Source: Plakobranchus ocellatus (taxonomy: Eukaryota > Mollusca > Gastropoda > Plakobranchidae). From it: a stretch of 29,132 nt of DNA. The position numbers and the translations under genes were made by a program. Location: the NCBI GenBank assembly GCA_019648995.1, contig BLXT01007177.1:330435-359566 (forward strand), in the 5' to 3' direction. The notes below the pieces were generated by a model. It was not told the origin of the DNA and ran no database searches. It saw only the letters and a program-made list of their open reading frames with translations. Positions 1 to 10,666 of this stretch are shown here, in pieces. Numbering within the stretch: the first letter of the stretch is position 1; each line of letters opens with the position of its first letter.

Positions 1-1
1 C

Positions 2-1273
2 AGCCCGCGATTATTTACAAAGATAACGAAACCCATAATAGCACATCTTCATGATAAAGGGATCCTCTGTAGCCTTTACATCGATGATCTATATATCCAA
101 GGATCGAACTATACCGAGTGCAAACAAAGTGTTGAATACGCTTGTAAACTGTTCAAATCCCTAGGATTTGATATATCCCCAAAGTCAATTATGATTCCTT
201 CACAAACAATGCACCACTTAGGTTTTGTCCTGAATTCGGTCACTATGACAGTTTCCCTTGGGCACGATAAAAAAGAGCATGTTGAGGGAATGATTTTAAA
301 TATCCTAAATAGGAGAATATCAGTCTGAGTCTTGGCCCAGTTAATTGGAACATTAGTGGCCTGCTTCCCTGGGGTTGAATACGGTCAATTGTTTTATAGA
401 AGTTTGGAATTCCTTAAAATAAATGCATTGAATAAAGTTTATAATTTTGAGGTAGAAATTGTCCTATCAACGGAAGCAATATGTGACTTGCAATGGTGGC
501 TTTGTGAGGGACTCCTAAGCAATAAATCGCTCATAATGAGTAAACCCAAAGCAGTTATCAAGATCGATGCCTCTAGCTACGCATGAGGGGCGGTTATGAA
601 TAATGTAACTACTCATGGTATGTGGAGTGATAGTGAGAAAAAAGACCATATCAATACTCTAGAGCTTAGAGCTGCAATGCTCGGTATACAATCCCTTTGT
701 CGAAAACTCTCCAATTGCTCTTTACGAGTTGAAATGGATAACACCACAGCAGTGGCATATATAAATAATATGGGTGGCACCCATTCCGCTGCATGTAATG
801 CAATCACTAGACAGATACTACTGTGGTGCAAAGCTAGAGGTATTTGGCTTTTGGCCTGCCACATAGCTGGTAAAGATAATGATATTGCAGACAGTTATAG
901 CAGAAAGCAGTCTATCAATACTGAGTGGTCACTTAATCGAGAAGTGTTCTCTCGACTCTGTAAAACATTTGGGACGCCCAGAATTGATATTTTTGCGGCA
1001 CGCACAAATCACCAATTACCAAAATATATGTCATTGTACCCTGACCCCAACGCTGTGGCCATAAATACCTTTTTCCACTCGTGGAATCAATACATCTATA
1101 TATTTCCACCATTTAACCTCATTTCTAGAATACTAAAGAAACTAGTCGAGGACGAGACAGACAAAGCGCTGGTGGTGATTCCAAACTGGAAAACACAAAC
1201 TTGGTATCCCAAGTTAATAAAGATGATGGTGGGCAAGCCCATACATCTAACACAGCGTAGCATTTCGTCTTAA
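2..1273 (+). pseudogene. DIRS-type reverse transcriptase/RNase H, 5'-truncated, two stops
   Basis: One reading frame runs from the window edge to the TAA at 1271-1273, broken by TGA at 326-328 and 584-586. The RT palm motif LYIDDLYIQG is encoded at 74-103 and is the family's YIDD box. The segment LAQLIGTLVACFPGVEYGQL follows the first stop, and RNase H begins at KIDAS (Asp codon 566-568). Further RNase H acidic positions are Glu in TLELRAAM, Asp in EMDNTTAVAYINNMGGTHS (codon 737-739) and Asp in DNDIADSYSR (codon 890-892). The C-terminal part (RIDIFAART, PDPNAVAINTF, YIFPPFNLISRILKK) matches the conserved tail of DIRS polyproteins. The first TGA probably replaces CGA (Arg) and the second replaces TGG (Trp, before GAVM). 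Apart from these stops the frame is kept, so decay is recent or mild. Confidence 0.88.
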
Positions 1274-2324
1274 AAGTTACATTTTAGTTCATGTGGCCGA
1301 GCCAAGCAGCCCCTAAACCTCCTGTGAACTTAGGCAACTGAGACTTTGTTATAATGCACCGGCCGCACCTTGGGGTCATCAATCAGAGCTGGTACCAGGC
1401 AGGTACCTGAACGGAGATAATAGCAGTGTGCACACGCTAGCGCAATGGGCCGCCGCAAATTTGTAACAAAATAGAAAATTCTCCTTCTTCATATCACAAT
1501 ATCTTCAAAACTACTCATAGTATCAACATCGTAGTTTTTGGAATTATTTTTTTTACATCTTGTCTAAAACCCGATCGTAGGTTGGGAATCCTATCATAAT
1601 ATCTGTGAGTCGGATAAACGCATTTCTGAAGTCTTTATATTGTGAAATATTTTTACCTTTAATTCCGACTAGTTCGATTTAAATGTTAATTATTAAAAAA
1701 CGGAACGAGCAATTTTTAAAAAAAAAATATGCTTTCAAATCTATGAAAACCATAAATTTGAGTGATGTAAGTTTTTTTACGTTAGATGTGTTAATAAAGT
1801 TACAACTTTCGTTTATTTTCTCCCCTTTTCCATTCAGATATACTGTAATCATTATATCGTAGACATAGAGTTAGATAGTGTTAGCCCTCCTTACCTTCAC
1901 ATTTTACTAGGAATCGTTTTAAAACAATATAAATTGTTAGAAGACGCAGCACGCAATTTAGACATACAAATAGCAACAAAAAGAAACAAGTTCCTGACGC
2001 CTTTGGGGCAAACTTTGAACAGATCTCACAGAAACAATCATCAAACAAACATGAACTCTCACAAACAATCCATTCATCATTGACAAAGCATGCATCATCC
2101 AGATATTATTTAACGACCTTAACAATGCTTCCTCTTCTGTACTGTTCACAACGCCATATCTCACACAAAACCTATAGATCCCAGCTTTTTAACAGACATA
2201 CAAGCACAATAGACAGTTACATGTCAATTTACAGAAGAATGTTTCCTCACAAAATCATCCCAAAACAACATTTACTTGAGAAACATTGCATTGGACACAT
2301 TAAAAAATACATGTTCGGACTGGG
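1274..2324. other. Gap between RT/RNase H and SINE, no gene seen
   Basis: Frames after the RNase H stop are closed and show no methyltransferase or other DIRS accessory domain. About 1340-1450 is richer in GC and CpG (with two GGTACC sites 11 bp apart), and then the sequence becomes AT-rich. It may be unrecognised element sequence, eroded coding, or inserted DNA. Confidence 0.5.
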
Positions 2325-2337
2325 CCTCCTCGGGAGC

Positions 2338-2496
2338 TTGGTTTTTTTTTTGTATATAGCCAGTCCACAACAAGGTGATCTCAGGCTTTTAGGCCCTCCA
2401 TCAGGCCAGGGCGCCAATAGCGGGGCTCGAACCCGCGACAGAAGGGTCCCTGCAGGTCTCAGGGCGGACTTGCTAGCCACTGTGCCACCGACGCCC
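2338..2496 (-). mobile_element. tRNA-derived SINE with 13-bp target site duplication
   Basis: Read on the minus strand, the insert begins GGGCGTCGGTGGCACAGTGG. It contains a perfect RNA polymerase III A box (TGGCACAGTGG, 2477-2487) and B box (GGTTCGAGCC, 2424-2433) at tRNA-like spacing. The non-tRNA body ends in a run of ten A's followed by CCAA. The 13-mer CCTCCTCGGGAGC flanks it directly at 2325-2337 and 2497-2509, the expected target duplication of LINE-mediated retroposition. The tRNA part lacks proper acceptor and anticodon pairing, so it is a SINE head and not a tRNA gene. The SINE family is not identified. Confidence 0.88.
2477..2487 (-). promoter_or_regulatory. SINE internal Pol III promoter, A box
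   Basis: TGGCACAGTGG on the minus strand fits the consensus TRGCNNARYGG at every position. The matching B box GGTTCGAGCC is at 2424-2433. Together they form the internal type-2 Pol III promoter that SINEs inherit from tRNA genes. Confidence 0.8.
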
Positions 2497-2509
2497 CCTC
2501 CTCGGGAGC

Positions 2510-3310
2510 AGGGAACTGAAAACAGCCACCAAATGATCGCACACATAGAAAAACATCAAGCACATGGCTTTACAATCATCATAAGAAATTGTACCACATA
2601 TTAACAACACACCTTCTACAAATCGCACCTGCTCTCCGAAGATAGGACAATAACAGTGAGATAATTAATATTTATTAAACTATGATAATTATTTGTATAT
2701 TGTAATTTCATCTTCTATTTATTTTATTTTAAAATATATGTATTTGGATTATCAAGTAACAAAATCATTCATATATCGCTATACAAGTGATAATTACAAC
2801 CCATTATCGGCACTATAAAGAGTTAGCCTGGTTATAAATGGTGCTGGCAAAATTAGCAGTGATATATAAGCAATCGGCTCTCCTGTAAAAAGTTTTCCAT
2901 CTAACCCAATGAAACTTATTGAGTGCAAAGTAATTTATTTAGTTATCTTTGTCTTAAAATTTCAAAACAATTGATCGTTCCTGTTTTCTTTAAAAGGACT
3001 CTAAATACATGCCCTTTATATATATTTATAATGCAATTAATACACTATTTTATAACCTGATTGCACAATAACTATTTGAGGTATTGTTTTCATTCTTTCT
3101 CATGCATTATCTTTGTCTTGCGTATTTTTATATGTATAAAAAATTAGAGAACGTACTCTATTTATCTTGTTCTATGATATCACAAAAACAAGCGTATAAA
3201 CTTAATAAAATAGCGCCTGCATCGCGCCCGCCGGGACAACCTGACTTAACCTTTACCTGGCGGGGTCAGTTACCGACCCAGCGCGGGCTGACTGAACTAA
3301 AATAGCGATA
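2510..3310. other. AT-rich spacer before the recombinase ORF, no gene seen
   Basis: Mostly AT-rich with no supported ORF. The last 90 bases (about 3210-3300) switch abruptly to GC- and CpG-rich sequence (GCGCCTGC, GCGCCCGCCGGG, GGCGGGGTCAG). This may be the start of better preserved element sequence or the recombinase leader. Confidence 0.45.
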
Positions 3311-4378
3311 ATGCTACGCTGTGCTAAGGCCATCAACAAAACTCGTTTTTCTCCCCTCGGATATAGAGGCAGTTCATCCATTACATCCAAAACTAAATCT
3401 GATGGCCTGCATCTTATCAGGGAGAAAATGAAGACTCTAGGTGTGTCACGCACTTCATTCAAAATTCTTATGAACAGCTGGCGGGAAAAAACACGGAAGC
3501 AATATGACATTTATTTAAAGCGCTATGAAAAATTCTGCACAGAGAAGAGTCTTGATCCATTTTCCACAAGTGAGCATATGATGCTCGATTTTCTCACTGA
3601 TATGTTTCAAAAAGGCTACGCCTATAGCTCGGTCAACACAGCAAGAGCTGCTGTGTCCACAATTAATAACACAGGAGCGCATCCTCTGGTGTGTAGATTC
3701 ATGAGAGGAGTATTCAATTTACGACCAAGCTGCCCACGATACTCTTACATCTGGGACGTTTCTATAGTACTTCGATATTTAAGATCTCTTTCGCCAGCTG
3801 TGGAGCTGAACTTGCTCATGCTAAGTGCTAAATTGATAACACTTTGTACCCTAGTGACAGGCCAACGCTGCCAGACTTTTCATGCTATGGACACCAAGCA
3901 CATGCACATCTCCGATGGCAGAGCTATATTTCATATAGAACCTTTACTTAAAACAAATTCTCCAAAAAATCCCCTAACAGTGGTGATACTCGGCGCGTAT
4001 CGCCAAGATAGGCGCATTTGTGTATATACCTGCTTGAAACAATACTTAAAACGGACAAAACTGCTGCGATCGTCTTCACAACTTTTTGTGAGCACGCAGT
4101 CTCCCCATAATGGAGTAAACAAAGATACTTTAGCTAGATGGATAAGACTTATCCTTACCAAATCAGGAGTGAACACAAAAATATTCAAAGCTCAAAGCAC
4201 ACGGGCGGCAGCTTCTTCTGTTGCAGCCAGAGGCACGGATATCTCACATGTGCTTCAGACCGCTGGCTGGTCTAATGAAACTACGTTTGCAAAGTTCTAT
4301 AATAGAACTACTGAATGTGGTAGGGCCAGTACTCGATTTGCTACCTCTGTGTTAGATTCGAAATCTGTCTCGCTTTAA
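3311..4378 (+). CDS. DIRS-like tyrosine recombinase (355 aa)
   Basis: This uninterrupted ORF encodes a phage-integrase-fold tyrosine recombinase, the enzyme DIRS elements use to insert their circular DNA copy. Residues about 50-125 form the helical SAM-like N-terminal domain (SWREKTRKQYDIYLKRYEKFC, STSEHMMLDFLTDM). The catalytic domain follows: box I Arg186 in LVTGQRCQTF, a candidate beta-strand Lys214, box II around 295-298, Trp320 in TAGWSNETTF, and the nucleophile Tyr330 in AKFYNRTTE. The box II motif reads AQSTRAA where relatives usually have HSTR, so the first histidine of HxxR is glutamine (Gln295). That may weaken the enzyme. The start at 3311 follows a GC-rich leader and gives a normal length. 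The stop is only two bases before the terminal repeat cluster. An open frame does not prove activity. Confidence 0.88.
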   Translation: MLRCAKAINKTRFSPLGYRGSSSITSKTKSDGLHLIREKMKTLGVSRTSFKILMNSWREKTRKQYDIYLKRYEKFCTEKSLDPFSTSEHMMLDFLTDMFQKGYAYSSVNTARAAVSTINNTGAHPLVCRFMRGVFNLRPSCPRYSYIWDVSIVLRYLRSLSPAVELNLLMLSAKLITLCTLVTGQRCQTFHAMDTKHMHISDGRAIFHIEPLLKTNSPKNPLTVVILGAYRQDRRICVYTCLKQYLKRTKLLRSSSQLFVSTQSPHNGVNKDTLARWIRLILTKSGVNTKIFKAQSTRAAASSVAARGTDISHVLQTAGWSNETTFAKFYNRTTECGRASTRFATSVLDSKSVSL

Positions 4379-4380
4379 AG

Positions 4381-4779
4381 TCTCAGCTGAACCTCATGAA
4401 TATATAACAGGACGACAGAATTGATAAATTAGACGAGTTTTACCTGTAAATTGTAGTTCTGTCGTCCTGTAATATTCAGAGGGTTCAACTGCCCTCCCTA
4501 CCCATTCCCTGTGGCTACCTTAATGATGTGCATTATGTAACTAAATTTAAGTATCACATGAGCTCAAAGGATTATTCATTCCATTGAGAATACAATATCC
4601 GGCAGTCAGAGTGGGATATATACTGTCTGCCATTGGTGAGAGACAGCTTTCTCATCGATGAAGAGTGATTAACAAGCAAGGTGCTCGCGTCTCTCAGTTG
4701 AACCCTCTGAATATTACAGGACGACAGAATTACAATTTATACTTCATTTTACAGGTAAAACTCGTCTAATTTATCAATT
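4381..4779 (+). repeat. DIRS terminal region: nested direct and inverted repeats
   Basis: A unit beginning TCTCAG(C/T)TGAACC and containing ACAGGACGACAGAAT occurs at 4381-4421 and again in the same direction at 4692-4730. An inverted copy lies at 4457-4490. The 34 bases at 4457-4490 are an exact reverse complement of 4696-4729, and the 30 bases at 4421-4450 are an exact reverse complement of 4748-4777. The pair forms a hairpin with arms 4421-4490 and 4696-4777, a roughly 205-base loop, and one 12-base insertion in the right arm. Placement right after the recombinase stop fits the inverted terminal or internal complementary repeats of DIRS elements. A separate MITE inserted there is the alternative. 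Confidence 0.8.
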
Positions 4780-5525
4780 ATGCGTAACAGCAACTAGACT
4801 CATTTTGTGGAACTGCTACACATATTGTTTTTGATCCATATTCATCTTCTCTAAACTTACACAATTTTTTTTTGACTCTATAAACATCAGATAACTACCT
4901 TGGAAGAGCAAAAATTATATATTATGTATTATTTTGCAATTTCATGAATGAAACATTCAAATTTATCTATTTTATTTTTAACGATACATTTTAATTTGAT
5001 GTAAGATAGCACACTTAAAAGGTCACTTAAATGCTCTTTTGTTTCTTTTGTATTCATTTCTGTCACAGCTGTGAATATGCAAGCAGGCACAGACAAAACT
5101 GAATACAATTGTGAGCTGTGTATCCTTTTCTAAAATGAAGGAAGATAAATAAGTTTTGGTAATTTACCTCTTCTAATAAAAACATAATAAGGCAATTGAG
5201 CTTCACTTATCATACTTATTTTGCTAATATTAATCACGATTATTAAACCTAAGTGATTATCATGTGATGCCGATTAGAAATATATGTAGTGTAGCAAATT
5301 CAATTTGTATTTTAATAAATTGCATTCTCTGTAATTTGAAATATTTCTCATCATTGCATTATCCTGATAGTTATATTACCTGTAGTTCTGAAGATCAATT
5401 TTTGTTCCCCAGTAATTTGAATTAAGCATACACCACTGTATTTATGAATTACATTGATTTAAAACCACTTTAACACAGCGCCTTTCATTTTAATTTTTAA
5501 ATTATCTATTCTTAACTTTTCAAAG
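4780..5525. other. Sequence upstream of first visible RMC1 exon, no gene seen
   Basis: AT-rich sequence without a convincing ORF or exon. If RMC1 is intact, this is the 3' part of an intron whose upstream exon lies before the window, and the DIRS-like element sits in that intron in sense orientation. Confidence 0.5.
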
Positions 5526-5579
5526 ACTCTGCAAACTGGATTGTGTTTCAACCAGACATTGTGATAGATGCTAAACTTG
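5526..5579 (+). CDS. RMC1: RMC1 visible exon 1
   Basis: Acceptor TTTTCAAAG, donor GTAGGT. Encodes SANWIVFQPDIVIDAKLG; it starts inside a codon (two bases) and ends after the first base of a Gly codon completed by the next exon. The acceptor tract is weak, so the 5' edge is the least certain join. Confidence 0.85.
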
Positions 5580-8500
5580 GTAGGTTTTTAGGCATAGATT
5601 TTGAAATAAATAAACCTCAATCAAAAACTAAGTCCAGGTTGCCTTTGCTGAATGACATTCCAGAAGGCCTGGAAAAAGTTTCATTCAAGCTTCGATAATC
5701 TTGAATAATTTCATTCAAGCTTCGATAATCTTGAAAAATAGCATGAACTTAAAATGTCTTAAAATCTTCTAAATAACACAAGTTCCAAACTTAAGTCAAG
5801 TTATGGGGCCATCAATTTTATTTAATTACCAATGCTTTTGCATTCCCCTAGCAGCAAGGTATTGTGTATTTTTAGAAAGAAGACTATGCATAGTAGAACC
5901 ATAGAGCATGAAGTATATGTGTTGCAACTTGAGAAAATGCTTCATAATTGCCAGATATGCATGTTGAGTTTTTTTTTAAGTGCCCTGCATTTTTTTATCC
6001 AAATGAGTGCATTGTGAAAATAATTTTTTTTTATCTCAATTAAAACTGAAATCACGAAGCTAAAAAAAAACAACCCACCTAAAATAAAATAAACATATTT
6101 TTTACTATGTAAGGGCCTAACAAAAGATGATATTGCCAGCAGGTCGTGACGTTTTTTTTCCTTCAGATTGCCACACATATTCTAGCAATAATGATAGTGT
6201 TGTTTGCTTAATGCAGAGTCTTTCTTAGAGTATGAAAAATACCACCATCTACACATTGATCATTCTTCCAATACAGCCATAAACATTCAGCAAGCATTTT
6301 TACACTTAGAAGTTGTATCTTTTTGCCTGGTCTGCTCTGAATACAATTAATGATTGATTCTGGTTTTAGAACTGAAAATAGGACAAAATGTGTGAAGTAA
6401 AACTTGATAAAAAATGCCAATTTTTATCTTCAAGATATGAGCCTAAATGTAAAGAGTGTCAGGTCTTTGTGTGCAGCAAATGTGCGAGAATTATCAAGCA
6501 ATTAGTACAAGATCTTGCCCTACAAGATTTTTTATTTTGACCATCATGTGTACAGACTTTTTAATAAATGGATAAAAATTAATTGTGATGTTTTCATCTG
6601 GCAGTTTTTAATTTCTATGTTTGTCCTGTTTTTTGCACTTTCAGGTTGTCTGTGGACTTTAAAATTGAACCTCGGTCCCCTTGTGACTATGATACCTGAT
6701 AAGGTATCATTAAATTTTTTGTAGCTTTGTTGCGTACACATCTAAACAAACTAGTCCATCTTTAACTTATTGAAGTCTCATTGGATAATAAGATCTGACA
6801 GCCTATATCAATACTGAAGTTGTTTCATATGAATGATATAACAGAATTTATACTTTTTAAAGAGATCACTGAAGGTCAAAGGGCACCAAGGTATAATGAT
6901 GACAATAACTTAGGGTAAATTTATAGTATGGTAGGTTAAAATCATTTTTCGCTGCCTAAAAAGCTCAACTTCATTCTGGGAAAGACAGAAAAATTTGAAA
7001 CGTTTATTAGAGTGGTTTTGAATGCTCTAAATTCATAAGTCATTAGATTTATCATTATCATCCTCATCAGGTGCATTGCTTACATAGGTAATTGCTTATA
7101 GATCTCAATTTATTTTAATATTTCTTAGCTGTCAGTATATATTTCCTACTCTGTGATTGGGTTTGCCTTTTCAAATTAAATCCATCATCTTTTTTCCTTG
7201 TCTTTTATCTTGACTTCTTTCAAATGGGCAAAATTTTTTTTTCTTTATGAAAAGAAAGGTCAAATTCATTGTGCATTTTTAGCCTGAGGCGTCTTTATTT
7301 TTTTTTAATTACTGAATGAATTCATCTTACCCAGGATCGTCTAATACAGTTCCTGCTATACCGCAAGGACAGCAAGCCTGTAATTCTGTCTGTGTGTGCC
7401 CAGATGCTTGTGCCTGGCCACCAGGCCAGTCTGCAGTCACTAGCTAAAGTGTATGACCTACTCAACCACACATATAAGCAGTACCAGGAACTTGATGTAT
7501 GTCTTATTTTTAATCATGTATCCATGACTTGGCCAAATAGAACTTTCTTGCTTTCTTTAGTGGTTTTGGCAAATTACGCCAACAGAGCATAGATAATCAT
7601 GTTCAACTTTTTATATTTTGCATCAGCAAATCTGTTTACAGGGTAATTTTTTCCTTCTTTATTTTCACAAAATTTTATGTCTGTAATAAAAAAAATCACT
7701 TGTATGAATTGAATACATCCCAAACAATAGCTCCATACAATATGTGATGCTGTTAATAGAGAGCTTCTCACACACGTTTTCTCAAAACATAGCTGTAACA
7801 ACATAAAGGACTTGAATTTTTAACTTTGTCCCGTAGAAAACAACGACTTTAAAAAGTCCAAGCAGCCTCAAATGTATTGATCGTCATTTGTGATCTCTTA
7901 TCAAATAAAGTGTAAATTTGCCAAATGCTTTTTAGCCCTCTACAACTGGATTTTAAAACTCATGTAGGTGTTTTAGTTTCCTCTAAAGATATCTTTCTTT
8001 CCTTCCCTCTCCCTAGACAATAGATGCATCGCCTATCAGCAGCAGAAAAGTGATCGTTGAGCAGTCAGATATGTTCACACATGTGTTCTCGGTTTTTGAA
8101 GAGTACAAGGTAACTTGCAGATTGATTCTGAAGGATTTGTTGTTAAGGTGGCCTGATCTAAGCTCTTTGGAATGAAAATTATATTTAGCAGATCTGTCAG
8201 TCAGATGCATCTTGATCATTATGAACTCCAGGACGCTGCATAGAACCACAAACAATTGTGACCTGTCTATGCGAAATTAGTGGTGTATTGGAAATCACTT
8301 GGCAGGATATAAAGCGAAACATTTGGAAATAGTTGGAGATGTAGGAAAAACAAGTTTTTTTGCGCATCACAAAGTCATACCTTAGCAATTGAAAAAGACT
8401 TTCTCTCAACATCTCTAGCCACTTTTATCTGTTTTGTTTCGTATCTTTGGTGTGCAATGATTGACAAACTACTCATTTTGAGTGGACTTGTCACAATTTG

Positions 8501-10603
8501 GAAAGTCCGAAATTGATTTGTCCAGTTCAGGGAGAGTACGAGTTGATGTGCTTATTTTTATGCATGATGTTCATATGCCTCACAAATACATTGAGACCAC
8601 ATTGTTTTTACTCCCCTTTGAACATACAGTTAAGTCAACATGATTTCATTTTGGATACTTTTTTTCTTGTAAATCTAGATATGTTCTAGTAATAGATTTT
8701 TCCCTCTTTGTCTTATATTAATTTAAAAAAAAAAGGTTATCTAAAAGTCCCAGAAAGCCATATCGGATTATTCAAAGTGAATGCCTATTCCCAAATCACT
8801 TATCAGGGTCTATGATTTAGACTACTTACAAAGTTACAGTACAGTGTCGGATTTTGAGCTGACGGGATGTATAAAGTCTGTGTTGTTACTTATTTAAAAA
8901 AAGTTAAAAACTAGGCCTGTGTATTTAACAGAGGCTAAGAGTAATAAAGGAGTAAAGCTGGCATGAAACTGGCTAGCCTAGGCCTACTCTCCTGCAATTG
9001 GATTGAGGGTGGGAAGGTGCAACTTTTCCCTGCACTTTAGGCTGTTAAAACTAAGGGTTGTAACTCATGTCTGTCCTCATCTTAAATGGAAAGAAAATAA
9101 TCGTTCCTTTTAAGATCTTTATGAAAACATTGATCAATATAAAAAAAAAAAAGAAAACATTATTTGCCTTACATTTAAAATTTAAAAATCAAGCCTTTTA
9201 AATAGAAGGATTAGGAATTGTAAGATGCCTTAAATTTACATTTGTTGAAAGAATATTTCACTTTTTTCTTTCAAAGGCTTTAAAAAAGCTTACTAGAACT
9301 CTGCTGCAGCCAAATAAAGTGTAATGTCTGTTACAGACTTTGCACTACCAATACTGTAATTCATTTGGCTGCAGCAGAATTGTAATACTGCAAACCTTTA
9401 ATACATGTCAGTTATATCAATGGTGTTGGCATGAATACCCAGTTTCAAGATATAATGAAAAGATAATTAAAAAATAATCCTATGCCTGTGGGCATTCCTC
9501 ACAAAGTTTAAAGATGAGCTGGTAAAATGTTTTGATAAAATAGAGAGAAAAAAAGAGAAAATTGAGAAGAGCATGTCATCAACCATCTCGATTCACTTAA
9601 TCTCTTCTGTTTTGACAGCGCAAACAATCTAGCTTATGGAGTAAGCCAGTTTGTGAAAATAGAAGTAACTATTCCAGAATGCTCATCACAAAGGGTAAAT
9701 TGAGAGGTAGCCATTGTGAGCTTGTTTTGACCATGATCAATTATGGAATGGCTGGTTTGTGGAAATTCAAGTGTTCTTAAGCAGTGTTAATGCAGTTCTG
9801 GACCACTAAAGATCTAACTTGCAGTTCTCAGCCCGTCCAACTTGGAAAACTCATTAACGACAGTCAGTCAGGTGACTGTTGCGTCAACACTGGTTTTCTT
9901 GATTAGGAATTTACCTGAACTGGTGGCTTGTTGAGTAGAAAATTCACTGTTCTCTTTTTACATTTACTAGTACTTTTAAAATTCATAAAAGTGTGTTTAA
10001 AATGTCATTATCACTTTATATCAGTTGAGAGTGTCTTCCTTATTGATGAATGATTCAATTTATACTTTTTTTTCCTGTTATAAATTGTAGCTTTTCTTTT
10101 TCCCAATAACATTTAAGTAAGATGAAAACTGTTTCTCAATCAAAATTTGTACCCCACCAAAAAAAAATCTGATCTTGATTTTTGTTATTCCACTGTGAAA
10201 GCTTAAGCAATGGTATGAAATAAAAGAGGAAAGAAAACAGAAAAAAGACATTACAGGAAGCACTCAGCATTAAAGAGTTGATCTTAGTTTATAATATAAA
10301 GTGGTGATTAACTATCAATGAAGCTCTCAGTGGGCAGAAAGGAGGACAGCTCTATCGGGCTAATGTAGTGTGATCTTGTTTCATATGGTTATGAAGATCA
10401 TGTTTGTCTTAGTTATCATTTTTGCAATAAACCCTTCCGATAGGTTATTAGCTCTCTATTACAGGGGTTTTGCTTGTAGATGTTTCACATCCCAGTTAAG
10501 TGATTAAAGACATCATTATGATGATAAAAATCTTCAATGCATCAGCATGTTAAATGTTGAGCACATTTATTACCTTTGAAAGTAATTCTTTTGCATCTGT
10601 GGG

Positions 10604-10666
<63 letters not shown>

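Larger units (their letters stand above)
1..4779 (+). mobile_element. DIRS-like tyrosine-recombinase retrotransposon, 3' part
   Basis: The same strand carries an RT/RNase H block (1-1273), a tyrosine recombinase ORF (3311-4378) and a cluster of direct and inverted repeats directly behind the recombinase stop (4381-4779). Reverse transcriptase plus RNase H combined with a tyrosine recombinase and unusual inverted or split terminal repeats defines the DIRS order; such elements integrate through the recombinase rather than a DDE integrase. The 5' end and any gag lie before the window. The 2 kb between RT and recombinase has no convincing coding and includes a nested SINE. It is therefore inferred, not shown, that both blocks belong to one copy. 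The right boundary near 4779 is the outer end of the inverted repeat. Confidence 0.72.

Noticed and set aside
2424-2487. Possible tRNA gene on the minus strand
   Set aside because: A and B boxes are present but the tRNA fold is not complete, and the unit continues into a SINE body with an A tail and target duplication.
2080-2604. 174-codon forward frame spanning the SINE
   Set aside because: It reads through the antisense of a SINE with its target duplications; no protein-like character outside it.
7392-7592. Forward frame starting at an internal Met
   Set aside because: Its first 35 codons are the 3' part of RMC1 exon 3; the remainder is intron read-through.
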